Shown here piece by piece: positions 34,592 through 43,296 of a stretch of 64,000 bases of DNA (positions within the stretch are counted from its first letter, which is position 1; each line of letters begins with the position of its first letter). The notes under the pieces are model-generated. The model had not been told where the DNA came from, did not search any database, and saw only the letters and a list, made by a program, of their open reading frames with translations. Both the position numbers and the translations under genes were made by a program. This stretch comes from an uncultured Clostridia bacterium (GTDB taxonomy: Bacteria > Bacillota > Clostridia > TANB77 > CAG-508): assembly GCA_947632035.1 (NCBI GenBank), contig CANRNR010000001.1, positions 62,001 through 126,000 on the forward strand, in the 5' to 3' direction.

Positions 34592-35545
34592 ATGGCATAT
34601 AATTTAAAAGAAGTAATGGCAAATAAGCCATCTAGATTAACTGCTGGTCATAGAATGTGTGCTGGTTGTGGTGCCCCACCTATCGCAAGAATGGTATTAA
34701 GAGCTCTAAAACCAGAAGACCATGCTGTAATTTGTAATGCTACTGGTTGTATGGAGGTTTCTACTTTCATATATCCATACACAGCTTGGACTGATTCATA
34801 TATTCATACTGCATTTGAAAATGCTGCTTCTACATGTTCTGGTGCTGAAGCTGCTTACAAATCTATGAAAAAGCAAGGAAAATTACCTCAAGATAAAACT
34901 ACAAAATTCATCACATTTGGTGGTGATGGTGGTACATATGATATAGGTATTCAAGCTCTTTCTGGTGCTATGGAAAGAGGTCATGATATGGTTTATGTAT
35001 GTTATGATAATGGTGCTTATATGAATACTGGTATTCAACGTTCTTCTGCAACACCTAAGTTTGCAGATACAACTACATCACCTGCTGGTAAAGTAATTCC
35101 AGGAAAAATGCAATCAAGAAAAGATTTAACAGAAGTTATGGCATCACATCATTTACCTTATGTTGCACAAACTATTGCATATATGAATTTTAAAGATTTA
35201 TATGAAAAATCTGAAAAAGCAATTTATACTGAAGGTCCATGTTTCTTAAATGTGTTATCACCTTGTCCTAGAGGATGGGGATACCCTACTGATATGCTAA
35301 TGGAAATGAATAGATTAGCTGTTGAAACTTGTTATTGGCCTTTATATGAAATTGAAAATGGTAAATATAAAATTAACTATAAACCAGCTAATAAATTACC
35401 TATTGAAGAATTCTTAAAACCTCAAAAGAGATTTAAGCATATGTTTGCTCCAGGAAACGAATGGATGATAGAAGAATTCCAAAAAGAAGTTGACAAACGT
35501 TGGGAAGCACTTTTGAAGTTAGAAGAAATGAGTAATAAAGAATAA
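34592..35545 (+). CDS. porB: 2-oxoacid (pyruvate):ferredoxin oxidoreductase, beta subunit
   Basis: The 317-residue thiamine-diphosphate-binding subunit has HRMCAGCGAPPIARMV, CNATGCMEVST and the ThDP motif GGDGGTYDIGIQALSGAMERG. YDNGAYMNTGIQRSSATP and CPRGWGYP follow. Conserved cysteines bind the proximal 4Fe-4S cluster. It is the last gene of the operon, 15 bp after porA and before a terminator. Confidence 0.95.
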   Translation: MAYNLKEVMANKPSRLTAGHRMCAGCGAPPIARMVLRALKPEDHAVICNATGCMEVSTFIYPYTAWTDSYIHTAFENAASTCSGAEAAYKSMKKQGKLPQDKTTKFITFGGDGGTYDIGIQALSGAMERGHDMVYVCYDNGAYMNTGIQRSSATPKFADTTTSPAGKVIPGKMQSRKDLTEVMASHHLPYVAQTIAYMNFKDLYEKSEKAIYTEGPCFLNVLSPCPRGWGYPTDMLMEMNRLAVETCYWPLYEIENGKYKINYKPANKLPIEEFLKPQKRFKHMFAPGNEWMIEEFQKEVDKRWEALLKLEEMSNKE

Positions 35546-35551
35546 TATAAG

Positions 35552-35582
35552 AAAAAGATTCTACAATGTAGAGTCTTTTTTA
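35552..35582 (+). terminator. Terminator of the por operon
   Basis: The stem AAAAGATTCTAC / GTAGAGTCTTTT has a 3-nt loop and is followed by a T tract. Confidence 0.88.
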
Positions 35583-35631
35583 TTATTCTTATAGAATATG
35601 ATAATTATTTTATTGTGTTTAACATAATTTG

Positions 35632-35660
35632 TTTACTTATTTTGAGTTTTGTGTTATAAT
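35632..35660 (+). promoter_or_regulatory. Promoter of the orphan gene at 35695
   Basis: TTTACT (35632-35637) and TATAAT (35655-35660) are spaced by 17 nt; the start codon is 34 nt further on. Confidence 0.65.
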
Positions 35661-35694
35661 ATATGTATTACTTCTTGAAAGGAGCGATACAACA

Positions 35695-35976
35695 ATGACA
35701 ACGATGTATAACATCGGTCATACGATTGCCACATTGCAAGAGATGACTACTAGCATAGCCGACTGTGGAAAAATAGCGCAGGAAGTCGATTTGTTGGAAG
35801 AATTCCATCGGAATTTTTCTAGCGTAAACTCTCCTACTCCTCCAGAGCATTTAGTATTAAAGCTTGAAAAGGAATACCCCAGAGAGTTGATCGAAAATGG
35901 TCTCAGAATCATCGGTTATCTGACCCCTGCTGATCCAAGGTCCCTTCATTCATTCAATATTTTTTTAAGACATTGA
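35695..35976 (+). CDS. Unrecognised 93-residue protein of atypical composition
   Basis: The start at 35695 is chosen for AAAGGAG 12 nt upstream; an in-frame extension to 35629 crosses the promoter. The protein begins MTTMYNIGHTIATLQEMTTS and ends RSLHSFNIFLRH. No known motif or membrane segment is seen. Codon use (ACG, ATC, GAC, GTC, CCC) is far from the AT-rich norm. One in-frame CGG (35809-35811) reads as Arg in a sensible context (EFHRNFSS). If CGG triggers a +1 shift in this host, the product would end a few residues later. It has its own promoter and terminator. Confidence 0.65.
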   Translation: MTTMYNIGHTIATLQEMTTSIADCGKIAQEVDLLEEFHRNFSSVNSPTPPEHLVLKLEKEYPRELIENGLRIIGYLTPADPRSLHSFNIFLRH

Positions 35977-36025
35977 TGAATGATGATCATCTTAAGCATT
36001 CTTATAATGGCATTCGCACATTTTT

Positions 36026-36060
36026 GATGAGGTTGGTTTTTCCAGCCTTATCTTTTTTTG
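36026..36060 (+). terminator. Terminator after the orphan gene at 35695
   Basis: GATGAGGTTGG pairs with CCAGCCTTATC (with G-U pairs) across a TTTTT loop and is followed by a run of T. Confidence 0.8.
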
Positions 36061-36187
36061 CTTTTGCTAACCATATATATACGGGAAATGCTCTAAATTA
36101 TAGTTTTTTTACTCATTTATAAAACTTGTTTTATAAATTGATAATTTTTTACAACTAATATATTATATAGGCAAGGAGGGGAAAATT

Positions 36188-36838
36188 ATGAATAAAAATT
36201 TTTTAAATAATCTTATCAAATTATTAGTTACTATTATAGTTCTTATAGTTATAATTTTTATTATAAAAATTATTTACAATGCAATTATTTTAAATAAGTT
36301 ATCAAATTTAGCTAAAGAAAAATTTAATAGTACTAACTATTCTTACAACATTAAACTTCATGGTAAAGAATCTATAGGAGAAACAAATGCTTATGTAAAA
36401 GATAGCAAGTACTTAGTTCAGTCATATGCTTCAATAAATGGAGATGAACAAAGATTAATTGGATATGGTGATGAACAAGACACTATTTCTATAATGGAAA
36501 ATAATAATACTAGAGAAGCTACTATAAATGGAAAAAATACTTCTAATTTAACAATTGCTGCAAATAAATCTACAATAGAAGAAATGTATGATTCATTTTA
36601 CCTACATAAATGGACAGACTTCGGTACTATTTTATCATGTAAAATTTCATCAGAAAAGTTAAATGATAAGAACTGCTATTTTATACAGTTTGATGATATA
36701 AAACTTTGGATTGAAAAAGATACTGGAATAGTTATGAGAAGTATTCATTTAGATAGTGTTTCTGATTATTCATTTAGTTTTAATGATGTAACTGATAATC
36801 AAATTGTTAAACCAGATATTTCAGATTTTAATATATAA
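36188..36838 (+). CDS. Membrane-anchored extracytoplasmic protein, unrecognised
   Basis: The 216-residue protein has an N-terminal transmembrane helix (about 8-35, Ile/Val-rich) and an extracytoplasmic domain of alternating beta strands. Examples are YSYNIKLHGKESIGETNAYVK and FDDIKLWIEKDTGIVMRSIH. The layout resembles the LolA-like protein at 23303-24004, though sequence similarity is not obvious. AAGGAGGGG precedes the ATG. It appears monocistronic with a shared terminator downstream. Confidence 0.65.
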   Translation: MNKNFLNNLIKLLVTIIVLIVIIFIIKIIYNAIILNKLSNLAKEKFNSTNYSYNIKLHGKESIGETNAYVKDSKYLVQSYASINGDEQRLIGYGDEQDTISIMENNNTREATINGKNTSNLTIAANKSTIEEMYDSFYLHKWTDFGTILSCKISSEKLNDKNCYFIQFDDIKLWIEKDTGIVMRSIHLDSVSDYSFSFNDVTDNQIVKPDISDFNI

Positions 36839-36860
36839 TAGTAATTTTTGAAAAAAATAT

Positions 36861-36900
36861 AAGTCCAATTATTAGTTAGATAATTGGACTTATTATTTTT
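36861..36900. terminator. Bidirectional terminator between convergent genes
   Basis: The perfect 11-bp stem AAGTCCAATTA / TAATTGGACTT has A-rich and T-rich flanks. It can serve the plus-strand gene ending at 36838 and the minus-strand ferredoxin gene ending at 36920. Confidence 0.8.
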
Positions 36901-36919
36901 ATTTTATAAAAATATGTAT

Positions 36920-37090
36920 TTATTCTGCTTCTGGTGCTCCAACTGGACAAATTCCAGCACATGTTCCACAACTTAGACAAGCATCTTGGTTTATTTCATA
37001 TTTTCCTTCACCTTGTGTAATACAAGATACAGGGCAACTTGCTGCACATGCTCCACAAGCAATACATTTATCTGTAATTTTATATGCCAT
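36920..37090 (-). CDS. 2[4Fe-4S] ferredoxin
   Basis: The 56-residue protein has two clostridial-type cluster motifs, CIACGACAASCPVSCI and CLSCGTCAGICPVGAP. The start at 37090 is chosen because GGTGGTG lies upstream at normal spacing and the resulting start MAYKITDKC is the standard ferredoxin form. It is a soluble electron carrier, a plausible partner of the POR enzyme encoded nearby. Confidence 0.95.
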   Translation of the reverse strand: MAYKITDKCIACGACAASCPVSCITQGEGKYEINQDACLSCGTCAGICPVGAPEAE

Positions 37091-37195
37091 TTTTATTTCA
37101 CCACCTTTCAATGCTACATATATTGTTTAATTTATTATATTGTTTATTTCATTGCATTATACTATTTATATTATTATATTACTTATCTGCTTTAT

Positions 37196-38113
37196 TTATA
37201 TGTCATCTTCTTCGTTATGTTTATCTAATTTTTCTAACTTTTCTAGTTCTTCTAATTCTTTTAAATTTTCTCTTTCTTCAGGATTAATCTCTTCCCTATC
37301 AACATCTTTTATTATTTTTACAGCTTTTGCTGGATATTTTTTGAAAAAGCTCTCTTCCCCATCTTTAAATTTAACACGTATAATTTCTTTTAATGTTTCT
37401 ATAGAATCAACTACTCCCTCACCATCTTCTGTTTCTACAATGGCTCCTATTTTAGGTAATCTTTTTAGTTTATCTTCATAAACATCTTGCTCATATTTTA
37501 AGCAACACATTAATCTTCCACAGTTTCCAGATATTTTAGATGGATTTAATGATACATTTTGCTCTTTAGCCATTTTTATTGAAACAGTTTCAAAGTTTCC
37601 TAAAAATGAGCAACAGCATAATTCTCTACCACAAACTCCATTTCCACCAATTCTTTTTACTTCATCTCTTACACCTATTTGTCTTAACTCTATCCTTGTT
37701 TTAAAAATTGCTGCTAATTCTTTTACTAACTCTCTAAAATCAATTCTTCCATCTGCTGTGAAATAAAATAATATTTTACTATTATCAAATTTATATTCTA
37801 CTTCTGTTAAATTCATGTCTAATTTATATTTTGCTATTTTTTCTTCACAAATTTTGAATGCTTCTTTTTCTTTTTGTCTATTTTCTTCATCATGCTTGAT
37901 ATCTTTTGGAGTTGCAATACGTATTATTTTCTTTAATGGTGCTACTAAATTTTCTTCATCTATTTCTCTTTTACTAATTACTACTTCACCTATTTCTTGC
38001 CCCATAGTAGTTTCTACTATTACTTTATCCTGTTTTTGAACTTCTATATTATCAGCATCGAAAAAATATATCTTTCCTGGTTTTCTAAACCTAACGCCTA
38101 TTATTTTTTTCAA
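37196..38113 (-). CDS. ricT: PSP1-domain protein RicT (YaaT)
   Basis: The 305-residue protein has the PSP1 core GVRFRKPGKIYFF and GQEIGEVVISKREI near the start, then CGRELCCCSFLG and CGRLMCCLKYEQ, the cysteine clusters characteristic of RicT. In Bacillus RicT acts with RicA and RicF as a specificity factor for RNase Y and affects sporulation. It overlaps holB by 4 bp; the holB-ricT pairing is conserved in Bacillota. It has a charged C-terminal tail. Confidence 0.92.
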   Translation of the reverse strand: MKKIIGVRFRKPGKIYFFDADNIEVQKQDKVIVETTMGQEIGEVVISKREIDEENLVAPLKKIIRIATPKDIKHDEENRQKEKEAFKICEEKIAKYKLDMNLTEVEYKFDNSKILFYFTADGRIDFRELVKELAAIFKTRIELRQIGVRDEVKRIGGNGVCGRELCCCSFLGNFETVSIKMAKEQNVSLNPSKISGNCGRLMCCLKYEQDVYEDKLKRLPKIGAIVETEDGEGVVDSIETLKEIIRVKFKDGEESFFKKYPAKAVKIIKDVDREEINPEERENLKELEELEKLEKLDKHNEEDDI

Positions 38114-39015
38114 TTAAATTCCTCCCATAACTCTAGTAATAAATTGTCAATTGACATATCATAATTTGCATTTGTCAAAATTCTTTGTTTGGTTTTTTCT
38201 ATAATGTTTATAGCATTTGCATATTTAATTTCATTTTTCTCTCGTAGCTTTTGATACATTACTATAGACATATATTCTAATAATGAAGTAATATTTTCTT
38301 TTGCTCCATATAATACATCTGCTTTTCTCCAAATTGTTGTTATATCTTCAGTTGATATTTTTTTTATTATATCTTCTATAAGTTCATATTTTTCTTTTTC
38401 TTCTAACACTTTTATAGCTTTTCCAATACTTCCTTCACATTGTTTTAACATATTTTTTGTTATATTTGTATCTAAATTGTTTTCTTTCAAATATGCTAAA
38501 ATATGTTTTTCCTCTATTGGTGCAAAGTACATTTTCATTAAACGAGATTTTATTGTTGCAAGTAATTTGCTTTCATTAGAAGTAAGTAAAATAATTATTG
38601 CATAGCTTGGTGGCTCCTCTAAAGTTTTTAATAAGCAATTTGATGCTTCTCTTGTCATTAGCTCACTATTTGTAATTACATAAACTTTTTTTGTTGAAGT
38701 AACTGGCTTTTCTGCTATTTTTTCTTGCATATATCTTATTTGCTCTATTTTGATTGTTTTTTCATCTTCAGGCTCTATTATCATAAAATCAGGATGGCTT
38801 TTAGCATCAAATTCTATACATGATTTACACTTGTTACATGGCTTTTGTTCCTTTTTTTCGCAAAGAAGCATTTTTGCAAATTCAGTAGCAAATAAGCTTT
38901 TTCCTATTCCATCTTTTCCTATCCATAAATAGCCATGAACACTATTTTCACTTTGTGCTATTGAATTCAATATTTCTTTATTTTTTTCATTTCCTAAAAT
39001 ATTTTCAAATGCCAC
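38110..39015 (-). CDS. holB: DNA polymerase III delta' subunit
   Basis: The 301-residue AAA+ clamp-loader subunit has HGYLWIGKDGIGKSLFA (Walker A), a zinc site (C at about 52, CNKC and C), and LLKTLEEPPSYAIIILLTS with the downstream SRLMKMYF. It helps load the beta clamp. It overlaps ricT by 4 bp. No tmk is next to it; lepB lies upstream. Confidence 0.92.
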   Translation of the reverse strand: MAFENILGNEKNKEILNSIAQSENSVHGYLWIGKDGIGKSLFATEFAKMLLCEKKEQKPCNKCKSCIEFDAKSHPDFMIIEPEDEKTIKIEQIRYMQEKIAEKPVTSTKKVYVITNSELMTREASNCLLKTLEEPPSYAIIILLTSNESKLLATIKSRLMKMYFAPIEEKHILAYLKENNLDTNITKNMLKQCEGSIGKAIKVLEEKEKYELIEDIIKKISTEDITTIWRKADVLYGAKENITSLLEYMSIVMYQKLREKNEIKYANAINIIEKTKQRILTNANYDMSIDNLLLELWEEFN

Positions 39016-39100
39016 TTTATTCTCCTTGCTAATTTTAATGCATTCTTTCTAGCTTTTATTAATGATTTTATTTGTGTTTAATAGCTACTTTCTAGTTCAA

Positions 39101-39769
39101 TTATTTAGCTGGTTCTACTGTTCCAAATAAATTTAATGGCCAGAAACGAATCCAAACTTTACTTTCTATTTTTTCTAATGGAATACATCCAAACTCTCTA
39201 CAATCAGTAGATCTTTCCCTATTATCTCCCATGCAAAATACACAATTTTCTGGAACGATAAAATCATTAAATGCTACTGCTGTATTACTTACTTTTTCTT
39301 CTGTTACTACAGTACTATCCAAATAATCTTCTTGTAATTCATTTCCATTAATATATACTTTTCCATTTTCTATTTTTACATGTTCTCCTGGAAGAGCTAT
39401 TACCCTTTTTATATAGCTTTCTTTATTTATCTCTAGTACATAATAAATAAATTTATCCCACCAATTAGTTGGCTCATTTTCATATTTTGCTATTGGGTTA
39501 TTTAAATCTATATCGCTTTTCAAACTATATCCTATTTTACTAGGTGCTTCAAAAGTAATAATATCATACCTTTCAGGCATTTTTTTAGTTGTTCTACCTA
39601 ACCTATTTAATATTAATCTTTGGTTTGGCTTTAAGGTTGGATACATTGATTCCTGACTTACTATTGTTGGTGTTCCAACAAAATATTTTATTAAAACTGC
39701 TAAAACAAATGCAATAATTATACATATAATCCATTCTATTATATTCTTAGTCTTGTCACTAATAACCAT
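39101..39769 (-). CDS. lepB: Signal peptidase I
   Basis: The 222-residue type I signal peptidase has an N-terminal membrane helix (about 10-30), the catalytic Ser in SQESMYPTLKPNQRLI and the catalytic Lys in YIKRVIALPGEHV. GDNRERSTDCREFG is box E. It removes signal peptides from exported proteins. It lies between the two-component pair and holB on the same strand. Confidence 0.95.
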   Translation of the reverse strand: MVISDKTKNIIEWIICIIIAFVLAVLIKYFVGTPTIVSQESMYPTLKPNQRLILNRLGRTTKKMPERYDIITFEAPSKIGYSLKSDIDLNNPIAKYENEPTNWWDKFIYYVLEINKESYIKRVIALPGEHVKIENGKVYINGNELQEDYLDSTVVTEEKVSNTAVAFNDFIVPENCVFCMGDNRERSTDCREFGCIPLEKIESKVWIRFWPLNLFGTVEPAK

Positions 39770-39831
39770 TTTTCGTCATTTCCTTTCATTATAAGTTACT
39801 TTGAAATTAATTTTTATTAATAAGAGTAAAG

Positions 39832-41256
39832 TTATTTTTTATTAACTGGAACTCTAATTACTACTTCTGTTCCTTTTCCAAATTCACTCTTAATATCAAT
39901 GCTTCCATTATTTTGAGTTAATATTTCTTTTGCTATTGGAAGTCCTAAGCCTGTTCCTCCCATTTCTCTGGTTCTTGCTTTATCAACTCTATAAAATCGT
40001 TCAAAAATTCTTGACAAGTCTTTTTCAGGTATTCCGATTCCATTATCTATTACCTTGATATATGCATCACTATAAACAAATCCAACATATACTTTAATTG
40101 TTCCATTTTCCGGTGTATATTTTATAGCATTTGAAATAATATTTAGTATAACTCTTTCTATACCATATTTATCTGCATGTACTGGTGGAACATTTGCAGT
40201 AACGAAGCACTCTACTTGATGATTTTTCTTTTCTATCTCAAATTTTAATCTTTCAATACACTTCTTAGTTAATTCTCCTAAATCAAATTCCGTTTCTTCC
40301 TTTGTTATTTTTTTATTATCGTATTTAGAAAGAGTAAGAAGATCTGTTACAAGTTTTGCCATTCTTCTTGCCTCTGAACTAATAACTTCTAAAAATTTCA
40401 CTTGCATTTCTTTATCATATTCGCTCTCTAAAAGAGTGTCTGCATAGCCCATTATAGAAGTGATTGGAGTTTTTAATTCATGTGACACATCTGCTACAAA
40501 TTCTTTTCTCATGTTATCTAGTTTTACATGTTCAGTTATATCTTGTATTACTACTATTACTCCTGCTGGTTTATCATTTTCATCTTGAAATGGTGCAAAA
40601 AGAAGATTAACATACTTTTCTCCTATATTAATTCTTTGCTCAGATGAAGTCCAATTTTCCAAATATACTATTTTCTCCAAATTGATATCAAATTTTGCAA
40701 ATATCTCATTGAAAGAATGCTCTGTTTTGTTTATATTTAATAGAGATATAGCAGCAGGATTTATATGAATTATATTTCCATCCATATCAAAAGCAATAAT
40801 GCCATCAGTCATATGCAATAAAATAGTTTCAATTTGTTTCTTTTGATTAGCTAGTTCATTTAAATTTTGTTTTAATTTTCCAGTCATCAAGCTAAATGCA
40901 TTAACTAACTCATCTATTTCTGTTTTTCCATTAGATATTTGCTTTATCTCAACTTCTCCACCATCTGCTATTTTTTCTGCACTTTCTATTAAGGATTTAA
41001 TAGGTTTTCTAACTGATTTAGATACATAATATCCTACTAATAAAGTTATAATTACAAATATTATAATAGCTATAATAGCAATTATTTCTGTTTGTATAAT
41101 TTGATCTTTAACTAGAACTTGAATTTGATTAGATACTTGTTGTTCCATATTTTTTAACATATATATATTTAAAAAAGAAAGTGTTCCAATTAAAATAATA
41201 CCTATCACAAAAAATAGTAATATGATTTTCGTTTGTATACTTTTTATCATTTTCAT
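39832..41256 (-). CDS. walK: Membrane sensor histidine kinase, WalK/PhoR type
   Basis: The 474-residue protein has two transmembrane helices (about 8-30 and 52-75) with only a short extracytoplasmic loop. A HAMP domain (SVRKPIKSLIESAEKI), a PAS domain (about 150-240), the phosphoacceptor DVSHELKTPITSIMGYAD and an ATPase domain (NIISNAIKYTPENG; DNGIGIP; GGTGLGLPIAKEI) follow. It overlaps no gene but lies 45 bp after its response regulator. WalK is the best guess; PhoR is the main alternative. Confidence 0.85.
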   Translation of the reverse strand: MKMIKSIQTKIILLFFVIGIILIGTLSFLNIYMLKNMEQQVSNQIQVLVKDQIIQTEIIAIIAIIIFVIITLLVGYYVSKSVRKPIKSLIESAEKIADGGEVEIKQISNGKTEIDELVNAFSLMTGKLKQNLNELANQKKQIETILLHMTDGIIAFDMDGNIIHINPAAISLLNINKTEHSFNEIFAKFDINLEKIVYLENWTSSEQRINIGEKYVNLLFAPFQDENDKPAGVIVVIQDITEHVKLDNMRKEFVADVSHELKTPITSIMGYADTLLESEYDKEMQVKFLEVISSEARRMAKLVTDLLTLSKYDNKKITKEETEFDLGELTKKCIERLKFEIEKKNHQVECFVTANVPPVHADKYGIERVILNIISNAIKYTPENGTIKVYVGFVYSDAYIKVIDNGIGIPEKDLSRIFERFYRVDKARTREMGGTGLGLPIAKEILTQNNGSIDIKSEFGKGTEVVIRVPVNKK

Positions 41257-41301
41257 TCCTCTTAGTTTTATACATATAAATCTTATTCTACGAATAAATT
41301 A

Positions 41302-42057
41302 TTAATTGCTTGTTAAATAATATCCAACACCTCTTTTAGTAATTAAAATTTTTGGTGCTGATGTATCTTTTTCTATTTTTTCTCTAATTCTTCTAACTGT
41401 AACATCTACTGTTCTAATATCTCCATAGTACTCATATCCCCATACTTTTTCTAGTAGTATTTCTCTTGTTACTACTTGTCCTGGCTGTTTTGCTAAGTAA
41501 CGTAATACTTCAAATTCTCTTAAAGTTAAATCTATCACTTCTCCTCTTACTTTTACTTCGAATTTATCTAAATCTATATCTAAATCTCCTATTGAAATAA
41601 CGTTTGTTGTTTTCTTATTATTTTCTGAAGACTCAGATGTATGTTCTGAAACCTCTGCTTTTCTCAAGTTTGCTTTTACTCTTGCCATCAATTCCCTTAC
41701 ACTAAATGGTTTTGTAATATAATCATCTGCTCCTAATTCCAAACCTAAAATTTTATCAATTTCTTCATCTTTTGCAGATAATATTAATATAGGAATATTT
41801 AATGTATGTCTAAGTCTTTTACAAACAGTTAATCCATCAACTTTTGGAAGCATAATATCTAACAAAATAAGGTCCGGCTTTTCCTCTAAAGCAATACGTA
41901 TTGCTTCTTCTCCATCATTTGCTTCTAATGTTTTATAGCCTTCTTTCTGTAAATTATATATTAATATATCTACTATTCTTTTTTCATCATCTACTACAAG
42001 TATTTTCTTTTGATATTCATCTGCTACTTTTGATGATTGTAGCTCATCTTTTTCCAT
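41302..42057 (-). CDS. walR: OmpR-family response regulator, WalR/PhoP type
   Basis: The receiver domain starts KILVVDDEKRIVDILIYN, with phosphoacceptor Asp in DLILLDIMLPKVDG and Lys in DDYITKPFSVRELMARV. A winged-helix DNA-binding domain follows, with LTLREFEVLRYLAKQPG, GYEYYGDIRTVDVTVRRIREK and TKRGVGYYLT. The ATG at 42057 has GGAGG about 14 nt upstream. Upstream in-frame GTG starts at 42078 and 42090 are also possible because AAAGGTGG precedes them. A promoter with phased repeats lies at 42131-42195, compatible with autoregulation. Confidence 0.87.
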   Translation of the reverse strand: MEKDELQSSKVADEYQKKILVVDDEKRIVDILIYNLQKEGYKTLEANDGEEAIRIALEEKPDLILLDIMLPKVDGLTVCKRLRHTLNIPILILSAKDEEIDKILGLELGADDYITKPFSVRELMARVKANLRKAEVSEHTSESSENNKKTTNVISIGDLDIDLDKFEVKVRGEVIDLTLREFEVLRYLAKQPGQVVTREILLEKVWGYEYYGDIRTVDVTVRRIREKIEKDTSAPKILITKRGVGYYLTSN

Positions 42058-42130
42058 ATTATTTTTATTATCCTCCACAAAAACGCCCACCTTTCTTTTT
42101 TAGTATTCTTCCTTTATCACTTTAAATATA

Positions 42131-42195
42131 TTTATATCATATTACGTTTTTTTTAACAAGATTTTTTTGATATTTTTGTAATATTTTCGTAATAT
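42131..42195 (-). promoter_or_regulatory. Promoter with phased direct repeats upstream of the response-regulator gene
   Basis: On the minus strand, TTGTTA (complement of 42154-42159) and TATAAA (complement of 42131-42136) are 17 nt apart. Immediately upstream, ATATTACGAAA, ATATTACAAAA and ATATCAAAAA repeat at 10-11 bp intervals, as expected for tandem binding of an OmpR-family dimer. The remainder of 42196-42395 holds only the terminator described next. Confidence 0.6.
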
Positions 42196-42302
42196 ATTTG
42201 TTATAATTTTTCATGTTTTTTAAATTTTAAATACTTCTCTATATAAATAAGTAAAGCTATGGTTTAAAATACAATTTTTAACAGGATTTAAGGCAAAATT
42301 TA

Positions 42303-42340
42303 AAATAGAGAAATGCTTTTTTTACTTCATTTCTCTATTT
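42303..42340 (-). terminator. Terminator downstream of the gene at 42396-43229
   Basis: A perfect 13-bp stem AAATAGAGAAATG / CATTTCTCTATTT has a 12-nt loop with T-rich flanks. Confidence 0.85.
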
Positions 42341-42395
42341 TTATTATTTCTTTTTAATTTTATTATATTTCCTTTTATTATATATTGCCTTTTTA

Positions 42396-43229
42396 CTATC
42401 TTTCTTCCTCTTCTCTTGCATTTGCCTCTCTTACTTCTTTTTCGTCTTTACCTTTTTCAAGTTTATCAATTGCAGTCAATTTAAGCCTTCCATTTTCATC
42501 TGCCTCTATAACAATAGTTGAAAATTTATCCATCTTATTATATATTTTTTCTAATTCCTTGTATGCATTTTTTTCACTAATTCTTCCTTCATGTAACTTA
42601 TCTTTTAATTGGTCTAATTCTTCTAGTGAATTTATTGATTCACATATACGTTCTGGCAACCTTCTATCTTTATTTATTGTATCACTCACATATGCATCTT
42701 CTGTATAATAGTTATTATTTTTAGCTCCTACAGAGTACATTGTTGAACCTTTTTCAGCACCATGTCCATAAAAAACTTCAATATTATCTGCACTATAACC
42801 CAAATGTGGTGCCATTTTTTCTTTTACCATATTTAAATTAAAATCGTATAATTCATTTATCATTGATATCAGTTCACTTTTATTAGGTATTTCATTAGAA
42901 TCCTTTTCAAAAACTTCATCATATTTTAGCAAAGTATCCATACTATTTTGACTTAATGATAGTGACTCTATATTCACACCAGCAGATACTAATTCCCCAA
43001 AATCTCTATTATTAGTTTGCATATAGACATCTTTTACATATCCTACTGCGTTAGCTAATACTATAGCTGATAGTACTCCTGCTACAACTCTTCCTTTTGT
43101 CTTATTACTCATATTATTAAGCTTTTTTTTCATATTATTATATATTCTTTCTGCAGTACCTTTAGGAGCAGAAAATTTTTGTTTTGGTTGTTCATTATTT
43201 ACTACATATTGACTTTTAAAATCATTCAT
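42396..43229 (-). CDS. Unrecognised protein with one membrane segment
   Basis: The 277-residue protein starts at 43229 because AAGGAGG lies 8 nt upstream. After a basic, Asn/Lys-rich start there is one hydrophobic segment (about 50-68, VVAGVLSAIVLANAVGYV). A mostly helical, charged domain follows, with GYSADNIEVFYGHGAEKG, LPERICESINSLEEL and a Glu/Arg-rich end. No known family is recognised. It is read alone between the glucan synthase-like gene and the two-component operon. Confidence 0.6.
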   Translation of the reverse strand: MNDFKSQYVVNNEQPKQKFSAPKGTAERIYNNMKKKLNNMSNKTKGRVVAGVLSAIVLANAVGYVKDVYMQTNNRDFGELVSAGVNIESLSLSQNSMDTLLKYDEVFEKDSNEIPNKSELISMINELYDFNLNMVKEKMAPHLGYSADNIEVFYGHGAEKGSTMYSVGAKNNNYYTEDAYVSDTINKDRRLPERICESINSLEELDQLKDKLHEGRISEKNAYKELEKIYNKMDKFSTIVIEADENGRLKLTAIDKLEKGKDEKEVREANAREEEER

Positions 43230-43296
43230 AAAGCTTGCCTCCTTCAACAATATCACGTTTTATTTGATTTTATTATAGCAATTGTAAATTTATTTG

